Source: Marinilabiliaceae bacterium JC040
GTDB lineage: Bacteria; Bacteroidota; Bacteroidia; Bacteroidales; Marinifilaceae
Reading direction: 5' to 3'
Assembly (NCBI GenBank): GCA_022496785.1
Contig: SNAP01000010.1
Coordinates: 1 to 64,000 of the forward strand
DNA: 64,000 nt
Of this stretch, positions 25,298-34,747 are shown one piece after another. Each line of letters begins with the position of its first letter. Position 1 is the first letter of the stretch. Both the position numbers and the translations under genes were made by a program. The notes beneath the pieces were generated by a model, which was not told where the DNA came from, did not search any database, and saw nothing but the letters and a program-made list of their open reading frames with translations.

Positions 25298-26956
25298 TTA
25301 TGAATACTTCTTTTTTCGATATATTCTGTAAATTATAGCAGAGATCAATATTATTAATAATGGTAATAAGATATTTATATATTGCCAATAGCTTCTATCC
25401 ACTTTTACCTTGCTTTTATTAAGAATTCTTAGTTTATATTCCCTTGCTCGTAAATTCATCAATCCTTTATTGTCACAAAGATAATTGATTGCATTCATTA
25501 AAAATGCTTTATTACCATAAGTTCTTTTAGAAAATCTATCATATCCTAGTGGATATATTCTTAGATTCTTTCCTTTACCACTTACATTATTACGAATAAT
25601 ATCTCCATCGGCAACCACAATCATCTTAGTATCAGAACTTTCATTCAATTTCTCTCCATCTACCATCCTATGCTTAAATACCGATTGGAATTTACCTTCC
25701 AACAATACCGACATTATTAAATTTCGTTTATTAAAGACTTTAGGGTCTACCTTTTCTTGTACTATTTCTAAAGATACAGGACAAGGAACCTGTAATTGCC
25801 TTGAGTATTCAGAAGAATTTAATAATACAGTCTTTTTCACTTTTGAATCATTACCTACTAAATCTATTGTATTTGCAAAATCAAAACGCACAGGATTAAT
25901 ATCCTTTACTATTGCATGATTCGATTTTGGTGTCACTAAAGGTGAATAATACCATGGTGCTGGACTATATTTAGCAGCTTCTCCAGGTAAAGATGTCTTT
26001 ACAGGTATAAGAACACATTGACCATCTAATACCAAATTAGGATTAATTCTTACCCCATAATTGAAAAGCATATCTTCAATATTCACTGGTTTAAAAAAAG
26101 CAAAAATTGATGATTTATACCTTAAACTATCCAAATGGGCATCAACCTGATCTATAAGCCATAAACATCTACCGCCATGCATTATATACTGGTCTATTGC
26201 TAATTTATCTTTTTCTGTAAAATCTTTTCTTGGCTGAGAAATCACAAGTGCTGAATATTTATTATAATCACGAGATATCTCATCGCAATCCACTAAATCT
26301 ACATTATAAAAATCAGCCAAACTTCTACCTAAATCTGCTGTTTCAACCTTTGGAATTTCGTTATGTCCACTTAGAAAACCTATATTCTTTTTATTCTGTT
26401 GAGAAACAACATTTACAGCATTAATCAATTCATACTCTAAAGATTCAATAGAATTATTAATATTCAAATCTGCTGGAAGATTCACATTATTCTTCAAAAG
26501 ATTAACAGCCATTTCTTTCTTTGAATTCCACAACATTAAAGCAGGGAATACTATCTGTTGAGACAAACTCTCATCACTCTTTCGTCTATTAATACTAGTT
26601 GGTTGAATACCTCTTTTCACAAGAGAATTTATCAAACCCTGCTTTTCTTTATTATCAAGTATTGAATTTGGATTTCTAAAATGAAAATAAATTTTCTTAT
26701 TAGAATAATTAGAAAATTCTGTTAATAACTCATTCGTTCTTTCTCTCAAACGAACAAAAGAAGATGGTAAATCTCCATCTAAATATACTTCTACATAAAC
26801 ATCTTCAGGTAAATTTGCTAATATACATTTAGTACTTTCCGAAAGAGTATATCTCCCCTCTGATGTCAAATCGAAACGATAATAAACTGCATTCGAAACT
26901 ATTAAGCAAATAGCCAATACACCTATTATCTTTAAAACTTTATAATATTTTTTCAT
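25298..26956 (-). CDS. gldG: GldG-like ABC transporter auxiliary subunit
   Basis: 552 residues with one membrane anchor near the N-terminus (VLKIIGVLAICLIVSNAVYY) and one at the C-terminus (YINILLPLLIILISAIIYRI). The large extracytoplasmic part (about 30-510) matches the GldG/ABC_transp_aux family, including GGRCLWLIDQVDA and MIVVADGDIIRNN. GldG works with GldF and the ATPase GldA in gliding Flavobacteria, but the pair is widespread in non-gliding Bacteroidota. Its ATG overlaps the stop of gldF (ATGA), so the two are co-translated. No gldA is present in this window. Confidence 0.88.
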   Translation of the reverse strand: MKKYYKVLKIIGVLAICLIVSNAVYYRFDLTSEGRYTLSESTKCILANLPEDVYVEVYLDGDLPSSFVRLRERTNELLTEFSNYSNKKIYFHFRNPNSILDNKEKQGLINSLVKRGIQPTSINRRKSDESLSQQIVFPALMLWNSKKEMAVNLLKNNVNLPADLNINNSIESLEYELINAVNVVSQQNKKNIGFLSGHNEIPKVETADLGRSLADFYNVDLVDCDEISRDYNKYSALVISQPRKDFTEKDKLAIDQYIMHGGRCLWLIDQVDAHLDSLRYKSSIFAFFKPVNIEDMLFNYGVRINPNLVLDGQCVLIPVKTSLPGEAAKYSPAPWYYSPLVTPKSNHAIVKDINPVRFDFANTIDLVGNDSKVKKTVLLNSSEYSRQLQVPCPVSLEIVQEKVDPKVFNKRNLIMSVLLEGKFQSVFKHRMVDGEKLNESSDTKMIVVADGDIIRNNVSGKGKNLRIYPLGYDRFSKRTYGNKAFLMNAINYLCDNKGLMNLRAREYKLRILNKSKVKVDRSYWQYINILLPLLIILISAIIYRIYRKKKYS

Positions 26957-27690
26957 GCTTTCAACTTATCAATTTTAACTTTAGACATATACAAAAACAA
27001 GTAAGTAGTTACTCCAAACCAAACTATATCACGAGTATCTAAAACTCCTCTAGACATAGAAGAATAATGGTTTGAAATTCCTAAATATTTAATATTTGAT
27101 TCATATGCATAAAGATCTGGAACGCTTGCTATAAAATCGAAACCTGCATAAAAAATAAAACAAGTACTCAAACCTATAACAAAGGCTATAATTTGATTGT
27201 CTGTTAAAGAAGATGCAAAAAGGGATACAGAAACAAATATTGAAGATAAAAACAGAAGTCCTATATAAGAACCAATAATATTTCCTATATCAATATTTCC
27301 TACTGGATCAGCTAAAAAATAAATACTTAATACATAAAGAAAACTTGGTATTATTGTTATTAAAACAATCAACAAAGCAGATAGAAATTTAGAAAACACT
27401 ATCGTAAAAGTACTTATTGGTCGAGAAAGTAATAATTCTAAAGTACCCGTTTTTCTTTCTTCTGCTATCAAACGCATACTGATTGCAGGAATAAGGAACA
27501 AAAATAATACTGGTGCCATTTCAAAAAAAGCAGATAAATCAGCATATCCATTGTCAAGTATATTATAACCTTCAGGAATCACCCAAAGAAAGAGTCCTGT
27601 CGCAATAAAAAAAAGTCCAATAACAACATATGCTGCTAAAGAACTAAAAAAATAAGATATTTCTTTTCGTATCAAATAAATCATATTCAA
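26953..27690 (-). CDS. gldF: GldF-like ABC transporter permease
   Basis: 245 residues with six membrane helices, beginning YLIRKEISYFFSSLAAYVVI. The hallmark RLIAEERKTGTLELLLSRP occurs near residue 80. It belongs to the ABC-2 type permeases related to CcmB/NosY, in the GldF subfamily. The start at 27690 abuts the lpxB stop; the Met at 27684 is an alternative. The stop overlaps gldG by four bases. Its role outside gliding motility is not established. Confidence 0.88.
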   Translation of the reverse strand: MNMIYLIRKEISYFFSSLAAYVVIGLFFIATGLFLWVIPEGYNILDNGYADLSAFFEMAPVLFLFLIPAISMRLIAEERKTGTLELLLSRPISTFTIVFSKFLSALLIVLITIIPSFLYVLSIYFLADPVGNIDIGNIIGSYIGLLFLSSIFVSVSLFASSLTDNQIIAFVIGLSTCFIFYAGFDFIASVPDLYAYESNIKYLGISNHYSSMSRGVLDTRDIVWFGVTTYLFLYMSKVKIDKLKA

Positions 27691-28827
27691 TTATTTATCT
27701 TGTTTCAACAATTTGTATATTCTATTTGCAAAACGCTCGCTTACCCCTTTCTCTCCCAGACTATTAGATAAATCTTTATAATCTTTTAGCATTTTCTCTC
27801 TTGGCTCACCATCCTTTAAAATCTTATCTAACTCTTTAATTATTAAACGTTCACAGAAATGATGTTGTAATAATTCCACCACAACCTGTTTTTGCATTAT
27901 TATATTTACCAGAGATACAAACTTAATATTCAATATTGCTTTCATTAAATGATAAATAAAAGCTCCTCCAAAAGTTTTATAGCACACCACTTGAGGGGTA
28001 CCTAAAAGTGCTGTTTCAAGAGTTGCTGTACCAGAAGTAACCAAAGCAGCTCGTGAATTAATCAACAATCCATAAGTCTGGTCGAAAACAATTTTAACAT
28101 TCTTATCTCCAATAATAGGTTTATAATCTTCCATTGTTAAAGATGGAGCTCCAGCAATCACAAACTGATAATCTGGATATTTATCTACAACCTTCAACAT
28201 TTCAGGAATACTAGTCTTAAGCTCTTGAATCCTACTTCCAGCAAGCAAAGATATTATAGGTCGTTCATCTAAATTGTTTGCTTCTCTTATATCAATATTT
28301 GCTATTCTTTCCTTCTCTAATTTCTTACTAATTTCATCAACTAAAGGATTTCCTTCGTAATGAACCTTATAATTTAAATCTTTAAAGAAATCCACTTCAA
28401 AAGGAAAGATGCAGAACATTTCATCTATATATTTTCTTATAGCTTTTATTCTCCATTTCTTCCAAGCCCAAATTTTAGGAGAAATATAATAATAATTCTT
28501 AATACCTATCTTATGAGTATATTCTGCTATCCGTAAATTAAAACCAGGATAATCTACAAAAATCATAACATCTGGATTCCATTCCTTAATATCTGACTTC
28601 GCATAATCCATATTTGCTTTTATCTTATCAAGATTCTTCAATACGGTTAAAAAGCCCATAACAGCAGTCTCTTTGTAATTCTTAACTAAGAATCCTCCTG
28701 CAGCCTCCATCTTCTCTCCCCCATAACATCTAAATTCAGCATCTTTATCTACTTCCTTTAGTGCTTTCATTAAATTAGAGGCATGTAAATCTCCCGAAGC
28801 CTCTCCTGCTATTATATAATACTTCAT
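27691..28827 (-). CDS. lpxB: Lipid-A-disaccharide synthase
   Basis: 378 residues, the typical GT19 length. The beginning YYIIAGEASGDLHASNLMKAL is diagnostic, with the ALLGTPQVVCYKTFG and SLVNIIMQKQVVVELLQ blocks near the C-terminus. It joins UDP-2,3-diacylglucosamine with lipid X to make the lipid A disaccharide at the inner face of the cytoplasmic membrane. TAATG overlap with rfbD upstream and no gap to gldF downstream show tight co-translation. Confidence 0.95.
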   Translation of the reverse strand: MKYYIIAGEASGDLHASNLMKALKEVDKDAEFRCYGGEKMEAAGGFLVKNYKETAVMGFLTVLKNLDKIKANMDYAKSDIKEWNPDVMIFVDYPGFNLRIAEYTHKIGIKNYYYISPKIWAWKKWRIKAIRKYIDEMFCIFPFEVDFFKDLNYKVHYEGNPLVDEISKKLEKERIANIDIREANNLDERPIISLLAGSRIQELKTSIPEMLKVVDKYPDYQFVIAGAPSLTMEDYKPIIGDKNVKIVFDQTYGLLINSRAALVTSGTATLETALLGTPQVVCYKTFGGAFIYHLMKAILNIKFVSLVNIIMQKQVVVELLQHHFCERLIIKELDKILKDGEPREKMLKDYKDLSNSLGEKGVSERFANRIYKLLKQDK

Positions 28828-29687
28828 TAGTTTAGGTTTCTTTTAATTTCTTTCTTTAATACTTCTTTCCAGTCTTCTATTGAAAAATCAAAATCATTTA
28901 AAAGTTTTGTCTTATCTAAAACTGAATATTTTGGTCTTTCTGCCTTCTGAGGATATTCTTCACTCTTAATAGGAACAACCTTACAAACTATATTGGAAAA
29001 TTCTATTATTGAAGATGCAAAATCATACCAAGAACACTCTCCACCATCTGAGAAATTATATATTTCATTTATTTTATCAAACTTAAGTGACAATAAATGA
29101 AAGATAAAATTAACAAGTTTATTTGCATTAGTAGGTGTTCCTATTTGGTCTGAAATCACACGAATACTTTCATTTTCTATACCTATACGTTGAATAGTCT
29201 TTAAGAAATTATTCCCCTCAAAAGAATAAAGCCAAGATGTTCTCAAAACTATTACTTTTGAACAATTCTCCAAAGCTACTTTCTCTCCAGAAAGTTTAGA
29301 CTTTCCATAAACAGATAAAGGATTTGTAATGTCCATCTCTTTATATGGTATTGTTTTTCTTCCATCAAAGACAAAATCAGTAGAAATATGAATAAAAAGA
29401 GCATTCATTTTCTCTGCAGCTAAAGCAAGATTTAAAACACCATCCGAATTCACCTTAAAAGCAATATCTTTCTCTTCTTCTGCCAAATCCACTTTAGTAT
29501 AAGCAGCTGCATTAATAATACAATCGTATACTTTATCTCTAAAGAAAGATTCAACACTCTCTCTTGAAGAAATATCTAAATCTTTTCTCCCTACATAATC
29601 AATCAATAAAGATTGGTTTAACAACAAAGATTCTTTCTTAAAACAAGAACCTAATTGCCCATCTGCTCCTGTTAATAGAATTCTCAT
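28827..29687 (-). CDS. rfbD: dTDP-4-dehydrorhamnose reductase
   Basis: 286 residues from the ATG at 29687, which overlaps the rfbC stop by four bases (ATGA); a start at 29693 is also open. RILLTGADGQLGSCF is the nucleotide-binding loop of an extended SDR, with INAAAYTKVDLAEE and the active-site SVYGKSKLSGE (YxxxK). It makes dTDP-L-rhamnose, the last step of the pathway. The neighbour rfbC makes its substrate; rfbA and rfbB are not in the window. Confidence 0.93.
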   Translation of the reverse strand: MRILLTGADGQLGSCFKKESLLLNQSLLIDYVGRKDLDISSRESVESFFRDKVYDCIINAAAYTKVDLAEEEKDIAFKVNSDGVLNLALAAEKMNALFIHISTDFVFDGRKTIPYKEMDITNPLSVYGKSKLSGEKVALENCSKVIVLRTSWLYSFEGNNFLKTIQRIGIENESIRVISDQIGTPTNANKLVNFIFHLLSLKFDKINEIYNFSDGGECSWYDFASSIIEFSNIVCKVVPIKSEEYPQKAERPKYSVLDKTKLLNDFDFSIEDWKEVLKKEIKRNLN

Positions 29688-30214
29688 AGACATGAGTATT
29701 TCTTATCTTTTTCTGAAATTATCATATCCTCTTCTTTTATTCTCCAATCAATTCCCAACTTAGGATCATTGAATTTCAAACCACCTTCGGCTTCTGGACA
29801 ATAAAGATTATCACATTTATATTGGAAAATTACTCTCTCTGAAAGAGCTGCATACCCATGAGCAAATCCTCTAGGAATAAACATTTGCAATTTATTCTCA
29901 TTAGATAATATTTGAGATACATATTGTCCATAAGTAGGAGATTCTTCTCTCAAATCAACAGCAACATCAAGTACTTTTCCCTCTGTTACTCTTATAAGTT
30001 TTGCTTGAGCAAATTCTCCTTTTTGGAAATGTAATCCTCTAACAACTCCATATGATGAACAAGCTTCGTTATCTTGTATAAAATCTACACCATAACCAAT
30101 TGCTTTATCAAAATCTCTTTTATTATATGATTCGAAGAAATAACCTCTAGAATCCTCAAAAACTTTAGGTTCTATAAGTACAACTCCAGGAATACGCGTT
30201 TTAGTCAATTTCAT
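29684..30214 (-). CDS. rfbC: dTDP-4-dehydrorhamnose 3,5-epimerase
   Basis: 176 residues, the usual length. GVVLIEPKVFEDSRGYFFES starts the cupin, RGLHFQKGEFAQAKLIRV holds the catalytic histidine, and FIPRGFAHGYAALSE follows. It converts dTDP-4-keto-6-deoxy-glucose to the rhamnose form for O-antigen or surface polysaccharide. It lies 10 nt after sdaA and overlaps rfbD. Confidence 0.95.
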   Translation of the reverse strand: MKLTKTRIPGVVLIEPKVFEDSRGYFFESYNKRDFDKAIGYGVDFIQDNEACSSYGVVRGLHFQKGEFAQAKLIRVTEGKVLDVAVDLREESPTYGQYVSQILSNENKLQMFIPRGFAHGYAALSERVIFQYKCDNLYCPEAEGGLKFNDPKLGIDWRIKEEDMIISEKDKKYSCL

Positions 30215-30224
30215 ATTATAAAGA

Positions 30225-31457
30225 TTATTTTACTTTTTTCTTTCTACCTCTTCTAATAACTGGACGACAAATACGAGCTAAACCTCCTAAACTAGTTTCT
30301 CTATATTTCTCTTGCATATCCAATCCTGTTTCCATCATAGTAGCAACCACCTCATCGAATGACACTCTATGATTTCCATCAGTAAAAAGAGCATATATAG
30401 CACATTCTCTAGCTTTCTGAGCTACAAAAGCATTTCTCTCTATACACGGTATTTGAACATATCCCCCTACTGGGTCACAAGTTAAACCTAAATTGTGCTC
30501 AAATCCCATCTCTGCCGCATATTCTATTTGCTTTATACTACCTCCCAATATTTGGGCTGCACCTCCTGCTGCCATAGCACATGCTGTTCCTATCTCTCCC
30601 TGACATCCTACTTCTGCACCTGAAATTGAACCATTTGTCTTAACAATATTACCTATCAGACCTGCTGTTGCTAATCCTCTTAAAATTCTTTTAGGACTAA
30701 TCTCTTGGTCTCTTTTTAGAAAACTAAAAACTGCTGGAACAACTCCACATGCTCCACATGTTGGTGCTGTTACCACAATACCTCCACCTGCATTCTCTTC
30801 TGATACTGCTAAAGCTGTAGAAAACAATATTCCCAATGGACGTAAAGAACCACTAGATTGTTTTGCTCTTATATAATATGAACTTGCTTTTCTTGCTAAT
30901 TTTAAAGTACCTGGCAATACTCCTTCATTCTCCAAACCTCTCTTTATGGCATCTAGCATAGTCTCCCATACTTTTTCCAAATATGTCCATATTTCGGGAC
31001 CTTCGTGCATTTCTACATATTCCCAATAAGATTTACCTTCTTTCTCACACCAACGCATTACGTCTGCCATCTTCACGTTAGGATAAATATCAGATTTACC
31101 ACTATCGAAAGTACCTATATCATCTTTTAAACTTCCTCCTCCAACAGAATATACTGTCCAATCTGCAACAACTTTTCCATCTTCTAATCCTTCAAAAAGC
31201 ATAGCATTAGGATGAACTGGTAAAACCTTCTTAGGTTTCCACACAATATCAACCTTACTAGGGGCTAGCACTTTCTTTATAACTGTATCAGTACCGTGAC
31301 CAACACCTGTAGCAGCTAAACTACCATATAAAGTAACTCGAAAATGTTTTAATGTAGGATTATTACTACTAAACATCTTAGCAGCTTCTGAAGGACCCAT
31401 AGTATGAGAAGATGACGGTCCATATCCAATTTTGAAGATTTCTTTTATTGATTCCAC
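30225..31457 (-). CDS. sdaA: L-serine ammonia-lyase, single-chain iron-sulfur type
   Basis: 410 residues with both halves fused: the beta domain first (IGYGPSSSHTMGPSEAA), then alpha. Cysteines in APTCGACGVVP, GLTCDPVGGYVQIPC and the GSISGAEVGCQGEIG loop fit the 4Fe-4S cluster and active site. It deaminates serine to pyruvate and ammonia in the cytosol. It leads the apparent sdaA-rfbC-rfbD-lpxB-gldF-gldG series, so its transcript may also feed envelope synthesis. It lies downstream of the RNase P RNA. Confidence 0.93.
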   Translation of the reverse strand: MESIKEIFKIGYGPSSSHTMGPSEAAKMFSSNNPTLKHFRVTLYGSLAATGVGHGTDTVIKKVLAPSKVDIVWKPKKVLPVHPNAMLFEGLEDGKVVADWTVYSVGGGSLKDDIGTFDSGKSDIYPNVKMADVMRWCEKEGKSYWEYVEMHEGPEIWTYLEKVWETMLDAIKRGLENEGVLPGTLKLARKASSYYIRAKQSSGSLRPLGILFSTALAVSEENAGGGIVVTAPTCGACGVVPAVFSFLKRDQEISPKRILRGLATAGLIGNIVKTNGSISGAEVGCQGEIGTACAMAAGGAAQILGGSIKQIEYAAEMGFEHNLGLTCDPVGGYVQIPCIERNAFVAQKARECAIYALFTDGNHRVSFDEVVATMMETGLDMQEKYRETSLGGLARICRPVIRRGRKKKVK

Positions 31458-31480
31458 TTCCTTAATAGTTTAGTGAAAAA

Positions 31481-31839
31481 CAAAAAGAGAGAGTCGATAA
31501 GCCGGGTTCTGTTCTCCAAAAGGAGCTTCTATCATTTATCTACTATTGAAATCACTTTCAATCTCTAGCAACCTACCCCTCAGTATCGGCCGAACAGACC
31601 TCAAACACTGATATACATGGTCTTGCAGCCTACATGTGGTACAGCTATTTTAATCACTTAAAACACTGGTGAGCTCTTACCTCGCCTTTTCACCCTTACC
31701 ACCTAAGTGGCGGTTATTCTCTGTTACCTTACCATACTCTCACGAATACCTTCCAGTTACGAAGTGTAGCGTTCTGCGCTGCCCGGACTTTCCTCTCGTT
31801 ACCTATAGTAACCAGCGATAGAATGACCTTCTCTTTTTG
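31481..31839 (-). ncRNA. rnpB: RNase P RNA (M1 RNA)
   Basis: The minus strand carries the CR I/P4 hallmark GAGGAAAGTCCGGGC at 31795-31781 and the 3' hallmark ACAGAACCCGGCTTAT at about 31512-31497. The ends pair as P1: CAAAAAGAGA (31839-31830) with TCTCTTTTTG (31490-31481), a perfect 10 bp. Other conserved pieces include AACCGCCACTTAGGTGGTAAGG and GGTGAAAAGGCGAGGTAAGAGC. Length about 359, bacterial type A. It cleaves the 5' leader of tRNA precursors. Its promoter appears to be TAAATTTG on the minus strand at 31852-31845, just before the 5' end. Confidence 0.96.
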
Positions 31840-31844
31840 CTTTG

Positions 31845-31852
31845 CAAATTTA
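31845..31852 (-). promoter_or_regulatory. Putative -7 box of rnpB
   Basis: On the minus strand TAAATTTG (TAnnTTTG), 5 bases before the P1 helix. The -33 element is weak. Confidence 0.5.
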
Positions 31853-31874
31853 TAATTTTTTTTACTTTATCACC

Positions 31875-33086
31875 TTATTTCTTAAATAAAAGAGAGCTAT
31901 CTCCGTAAGATAGAAATCTAAAGTCTCTCTCTAAAGCGAATTTATAAATTTTATGCCAATCTTCACCTACTAATGCAGATACTAAAAGTAATAATGTACT
32001 ATTTGGTTGGTGGAAATTTGTAACAATTGCGTCAATTACCTTATAATCGTAACCAGGAACAATAATTATCTTTGTAGAAGCTACATATAATTCTATTGAA
32101 TGTTCTTTCATATAATTATAAATTGCCTCGTAAGCTTCCTTCCTAGTATAGTCTTGTTTCAAATCGTATATTTCCCACTGACCTATAAAATCTATATCTT
32201 CAACTCCTTCAAGAAGTTTTACACCTATCCAATAAAAACTTTCTAAAGTTCTTACCGAAGTAGTTCCAACAGCAAAAACATTTTCTTTTGTTTCCACTAT
32301 CTCTTTTACTGTCTCTAAAGATATAGAAATACGCTCAGTATGCATATCATGTCCACCAATATTTTCAGATTTTACTGGTTTAAATGTACCTGCTCCTACG
32401 TGTAAAGTTAATTCTGAGATACTTACACCCTTATTTTTTAACGATTCTATAACTGAATCTGTGAAATGTAAACCTGCTGTTGGTGCAGCTACAGAACCCT
32501 CATATTTAGAATAAACTGTTTGGTATCTTACTGTATCTGAGTCTTCTGAATCTCTATTTAAATATGGAGGTACTGGTATTTTACCCGTTATTTCAAGAAC
32601 TTCCCCAAAAGTCAAGTCTTCACAATTCCACGAAAAACGAATTCTATTCGATTCTCCATCTGTAAAATCTCTTACTGCTGAAAGAACATATTCTGTATTA
32701 TTATATTCGAAAGGCATTTCTAAACTACCTGTCTTCCATTTCTTAGAATTTCCTACAATACAATCCCAAACACACGACTTTTTAGATTGAAAGACTAAAG
32801 AATAATCAGATGGTTCTAGTGGGTTAAGGCAGAATATTTCTATTCTAGCTCCAGTTGTTTTATGAAATATTAAACGTGCATGAATAACCTTAGTATTATT
32901 AAATACTAGAGTCGTATCACTAGGAACTAACGAAGATATATCTTTAAAAGAATATTCATCAACATTACCCTCTTTATATACTAATAATTTAGATGCATCA
33001 CGTTGTGCTAAAGGATATTTAGCAATTCTTTCTTCTGGAAGATTATATGTGAAGTCTTCTATTTTTATATCTTTCAATCCCATCAT
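31875..33086 (-). CDS. queA: S-adenosylmethionine:tRNA ribosyltransferase-isomerase
   Basis: 403 residues, somewhat longer than the roughly 350 of E. coli. Diagnostic stretches are DTTLVFNNTKVIHARLI, GSVAAPTAGLHFTD, HVGAGTFKPVKSE and VTNFHQPNSTLLLLVSAL. QueA adds the cyclopentenediol epoxide to preQ1 in tRNA, late in queuosine biosynthesis. Tgt, which inserts preQ1, is encoded at 41380. The start is at 33086 or the adjacent ATG at 33083. Confidence 0.95.
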   Translation of the reverse strand: MMGLKDIKIEDFTYNLPEERIAKYPLAQRDASKLLVYKEGNVDEYSFKDISSLVPSDTTLVFNNTKVIHARLIFHKTTGARIEIFCLNPLEPSDYSLVFQSKKSCVWDCIVGNSKKWKTGSLEMPFEYNNTEYVLSAVRDFTDGESNRIRFSWNCEDLTFGEVLEITGKIPVPPYLNRDSEDSDTVRYQTVYSKYEGSVAAPTAGLHFTDSVIESLKNKGVSISELTLHVGAGTFKPVKSENIGGHDMHTERISISLETVKEIVETKENVFAVGTTSVRTLESFYWIGVKLLEGVEDIDFIGQWEIYDLKQDYTRKEAYEAIYNYMKEHSIELYVASTKIIIVPGYDYKVIDAIVTNFHQPNSTLLLLVSALVGEDWHKIYKFALERDFRFLSYGDSSLLFKK

Positions 33087-33157
33087 TATAAGTATTTAAT
33101 TGTGGGAGCAAAAATATAAAAACTATTCGATATACTATATAGATGTAAATACTTTAC

Positions 33158-33733
33158 TTAAGCAACTTCTTCTTCTAATTCTTCCTCTTCCGTAAGGTCT
33201 ATTGATTTCTCTACAGAAGCTACTGGACCATAAGCCTTCAATTCTGTAGACATTAAACAAACATCTTTTACTTCCAAAGAATCAAATTCTGCTGTTCTAT
33301 TCATATCTATAAGCTTGTGAAACTTACGCTTATCATGAATTGTATTCACTCTAGCAAGAAGAATATTAGGAATCAATTTACTTGTGTCTTCATCTATAAA
33401 CTCAGCTAAACAAGATGCAATCTTTTCTCTAAGATTCTGAAATTCATCTGTGTGTTCAACACCAGCATAAATAAAATTAGAACCCACATTTCCAACTCCT
33501 TTAATAGAAGTAGAAAAAGAATGCACACTATTTAATGATTCCTCTAGCTTTTCAATTAAGACTTTTGATTTTTTCATCCCTAAGTCGTTTATTTGTGCTA
33601 GTTTTATACATAGCTCAGTATCAGGAACCCATCTCACCCTTTCCTTTTTTAAAAGAGATTGAGTATTCCTAACTAGTTTTAATAAACCAGGAGCTACATC
33701 TACCTTTATCGCTATGAACAAATTTTCTTTCAT
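33158..33733 (-). CDS. Degenerate 2H phosphoesterase (ThpR/LigT-like)
   Basis: 191 residues with the ThpR outline (MKENLFIAIKVD at the start, RVRWVPDTELCIKLAQI next). Both catalytic HxT motifs are gone. The first reads C42-I-K44 in LCIKL where LHITL is normal; the second reads N123-I-L125 in PNILLARV where PHITLAR is normal. The last 20 residues are very acidic. The active enzyme opens 2',3'-cyclic phosphate ends of RNA; this copy probably cannot. It may bind RNA or a nucleotide without cleaving, or be decaying, but the frame is intact. Confidence 0.75.
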   Translation of the reverse strand: MKENLFIAIKVDVAPGLLKLVRNTQSLLKKERVRWVPDTELCIKLAQINDLGMKKSKVLIEKLEESLNSVHSFSTSIKGVGNVGSNFIYAGVEHTDEFQNLREKIASCLAEFIDEDTSKLIPNILLARVNTIHDKRKFHKLIDMNRTAEFDSLEVKDVCLMSTELKAYGPVASVEKSIDLTEEEELEEEVA

Positions 33734-33976
33734 TATTTCTTAAGTTTCTCTCTACAAATATGTAATATAATAATATAACCACAAAATAAACTTACATAAA
33801 CGAGCTACATACTTAGATTAATGGCTATATATTCTTGACTAAAAATAATCATTTTTTCTGAATCATTTATAAACATTACATTTTAAACAAGTATTTTATA
33901 TTTATTTTAACTTTTATCAACAGCCAAAGGCTATTAATCAATATTTTTTGTACATTTATATGAAAATCAGATAATT

Positions 33977-34747
33977 ATGAAAACAAAGCAAGAAATCACA
34001 AACGACTGGTTACCTAGGTATACTGGTAGACAAATCAACGAATTTACTCCATATATATTATTATGCAACTTCTCTCACTACTTAGATTTATTTGCTGATA
34101 AATATAATGTTCCAATTATAGGTAAAGATAAAGCTATGCCAAATGTATCGGCAAATGGGATAACTCTTATCGACTTCGGTATTGGTAGCCCTAATGCTGC
34201 AACAATTATGGATATACTAACTCCTATTCAACCTAAAGCCGTATTATTCTTAGGGAAATGTGGTGGTCTAAAAAAGAAAAATGCACTAGGAGACTTAATA
34301 CTACCTCTTGCAGCTATTAGAGCTGAAGCTACTTCCGACAATTACCTTCCTAAAATGGTTCCTGCACTTCCTGCATTTAGAGTACAGAAAGCAACATCAG
34401 AAACTATTCAAGAATTTGAAAAAGACTATTGGACAGGAGTTGTATATACAACAAATAGAAGAGTTTGGGAATACGATAAAGAGTTTAGAGAATATCTAAT
34501 ATCTACTAGAGCAAACTCTATAGACATGGAAACAGCAACTCTTTTCACCGTTGGTTTTACGAATAGTATTCCATGTGGAGCACTCCTATTAGTCTCGGAT
34601 AGACCATTAGAACCAGGAGGAGTTAAAACAGAAGTTTCAGATAAGAAAGTTACAGACACCTATGTAAACAATCATTTAGAAATAGGTATCAAGACACTAG
34701 AACATATTATGAATTCTAAAGAAACTATGAAACACTTACGTTTTTAG
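33977..34747 (+). CDS. amn: AMP nucleosidase
   Basis: 256 residues, the short form without the regulatory N-terminal domain of E. coli Amn, as is usual in Bacteroidota. The purine-nucleoside phosphorylase fold shows DFGIGSPNAATIMDIL, LFLGKCGGLKKKNALGD and SIDMETATLFTVGF, with LLLVSDRPLEPGG near the end. It splits AMP into adenine and ribose 5-phosphate. Its stop codon overlaps the convergent holA stop by 4 nt, and no terminator is seen. 243 non-coding bases lie upstream. Confidence 0.92.
   Translation: MKTKQEITNDWLPRYTGRQINEFTPYILLCNFSHYLDLFADKYNVPIIGKDKAMPNVSANGITLIDFGIGSPNAATIMDILTPIQPKAVLFLGKCGGLKKKNALGDLILPLAAIRAEATSDNYLPKMVPALPAFRVQKATSETIQEFEKDYWTGVVYTTNRRVWEYDKEFREYLISTRANSIDMETATLFTVGFTNSIPCGALLLVSDRPLEPGGVKTEVSDKKVTDTYVNNHLEIGIKTLEHIMNSKETMKHLRF

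Noticed and set aside
25298-27690. Type IX secretion or gliding motility locus from gldF/gldG
   Set aside because: No gldK-N, sprA or porin-type genes are in the window; GldF/G alone are widespread in non-gliding members.
31875-33086. preQ1 riboswitch in front of queA or tgt
   Set aside because: The short leaders of both genes (72 bases before queA, about 145 shared with miaA before tgt) show no recognisable preQ1 aptamer.
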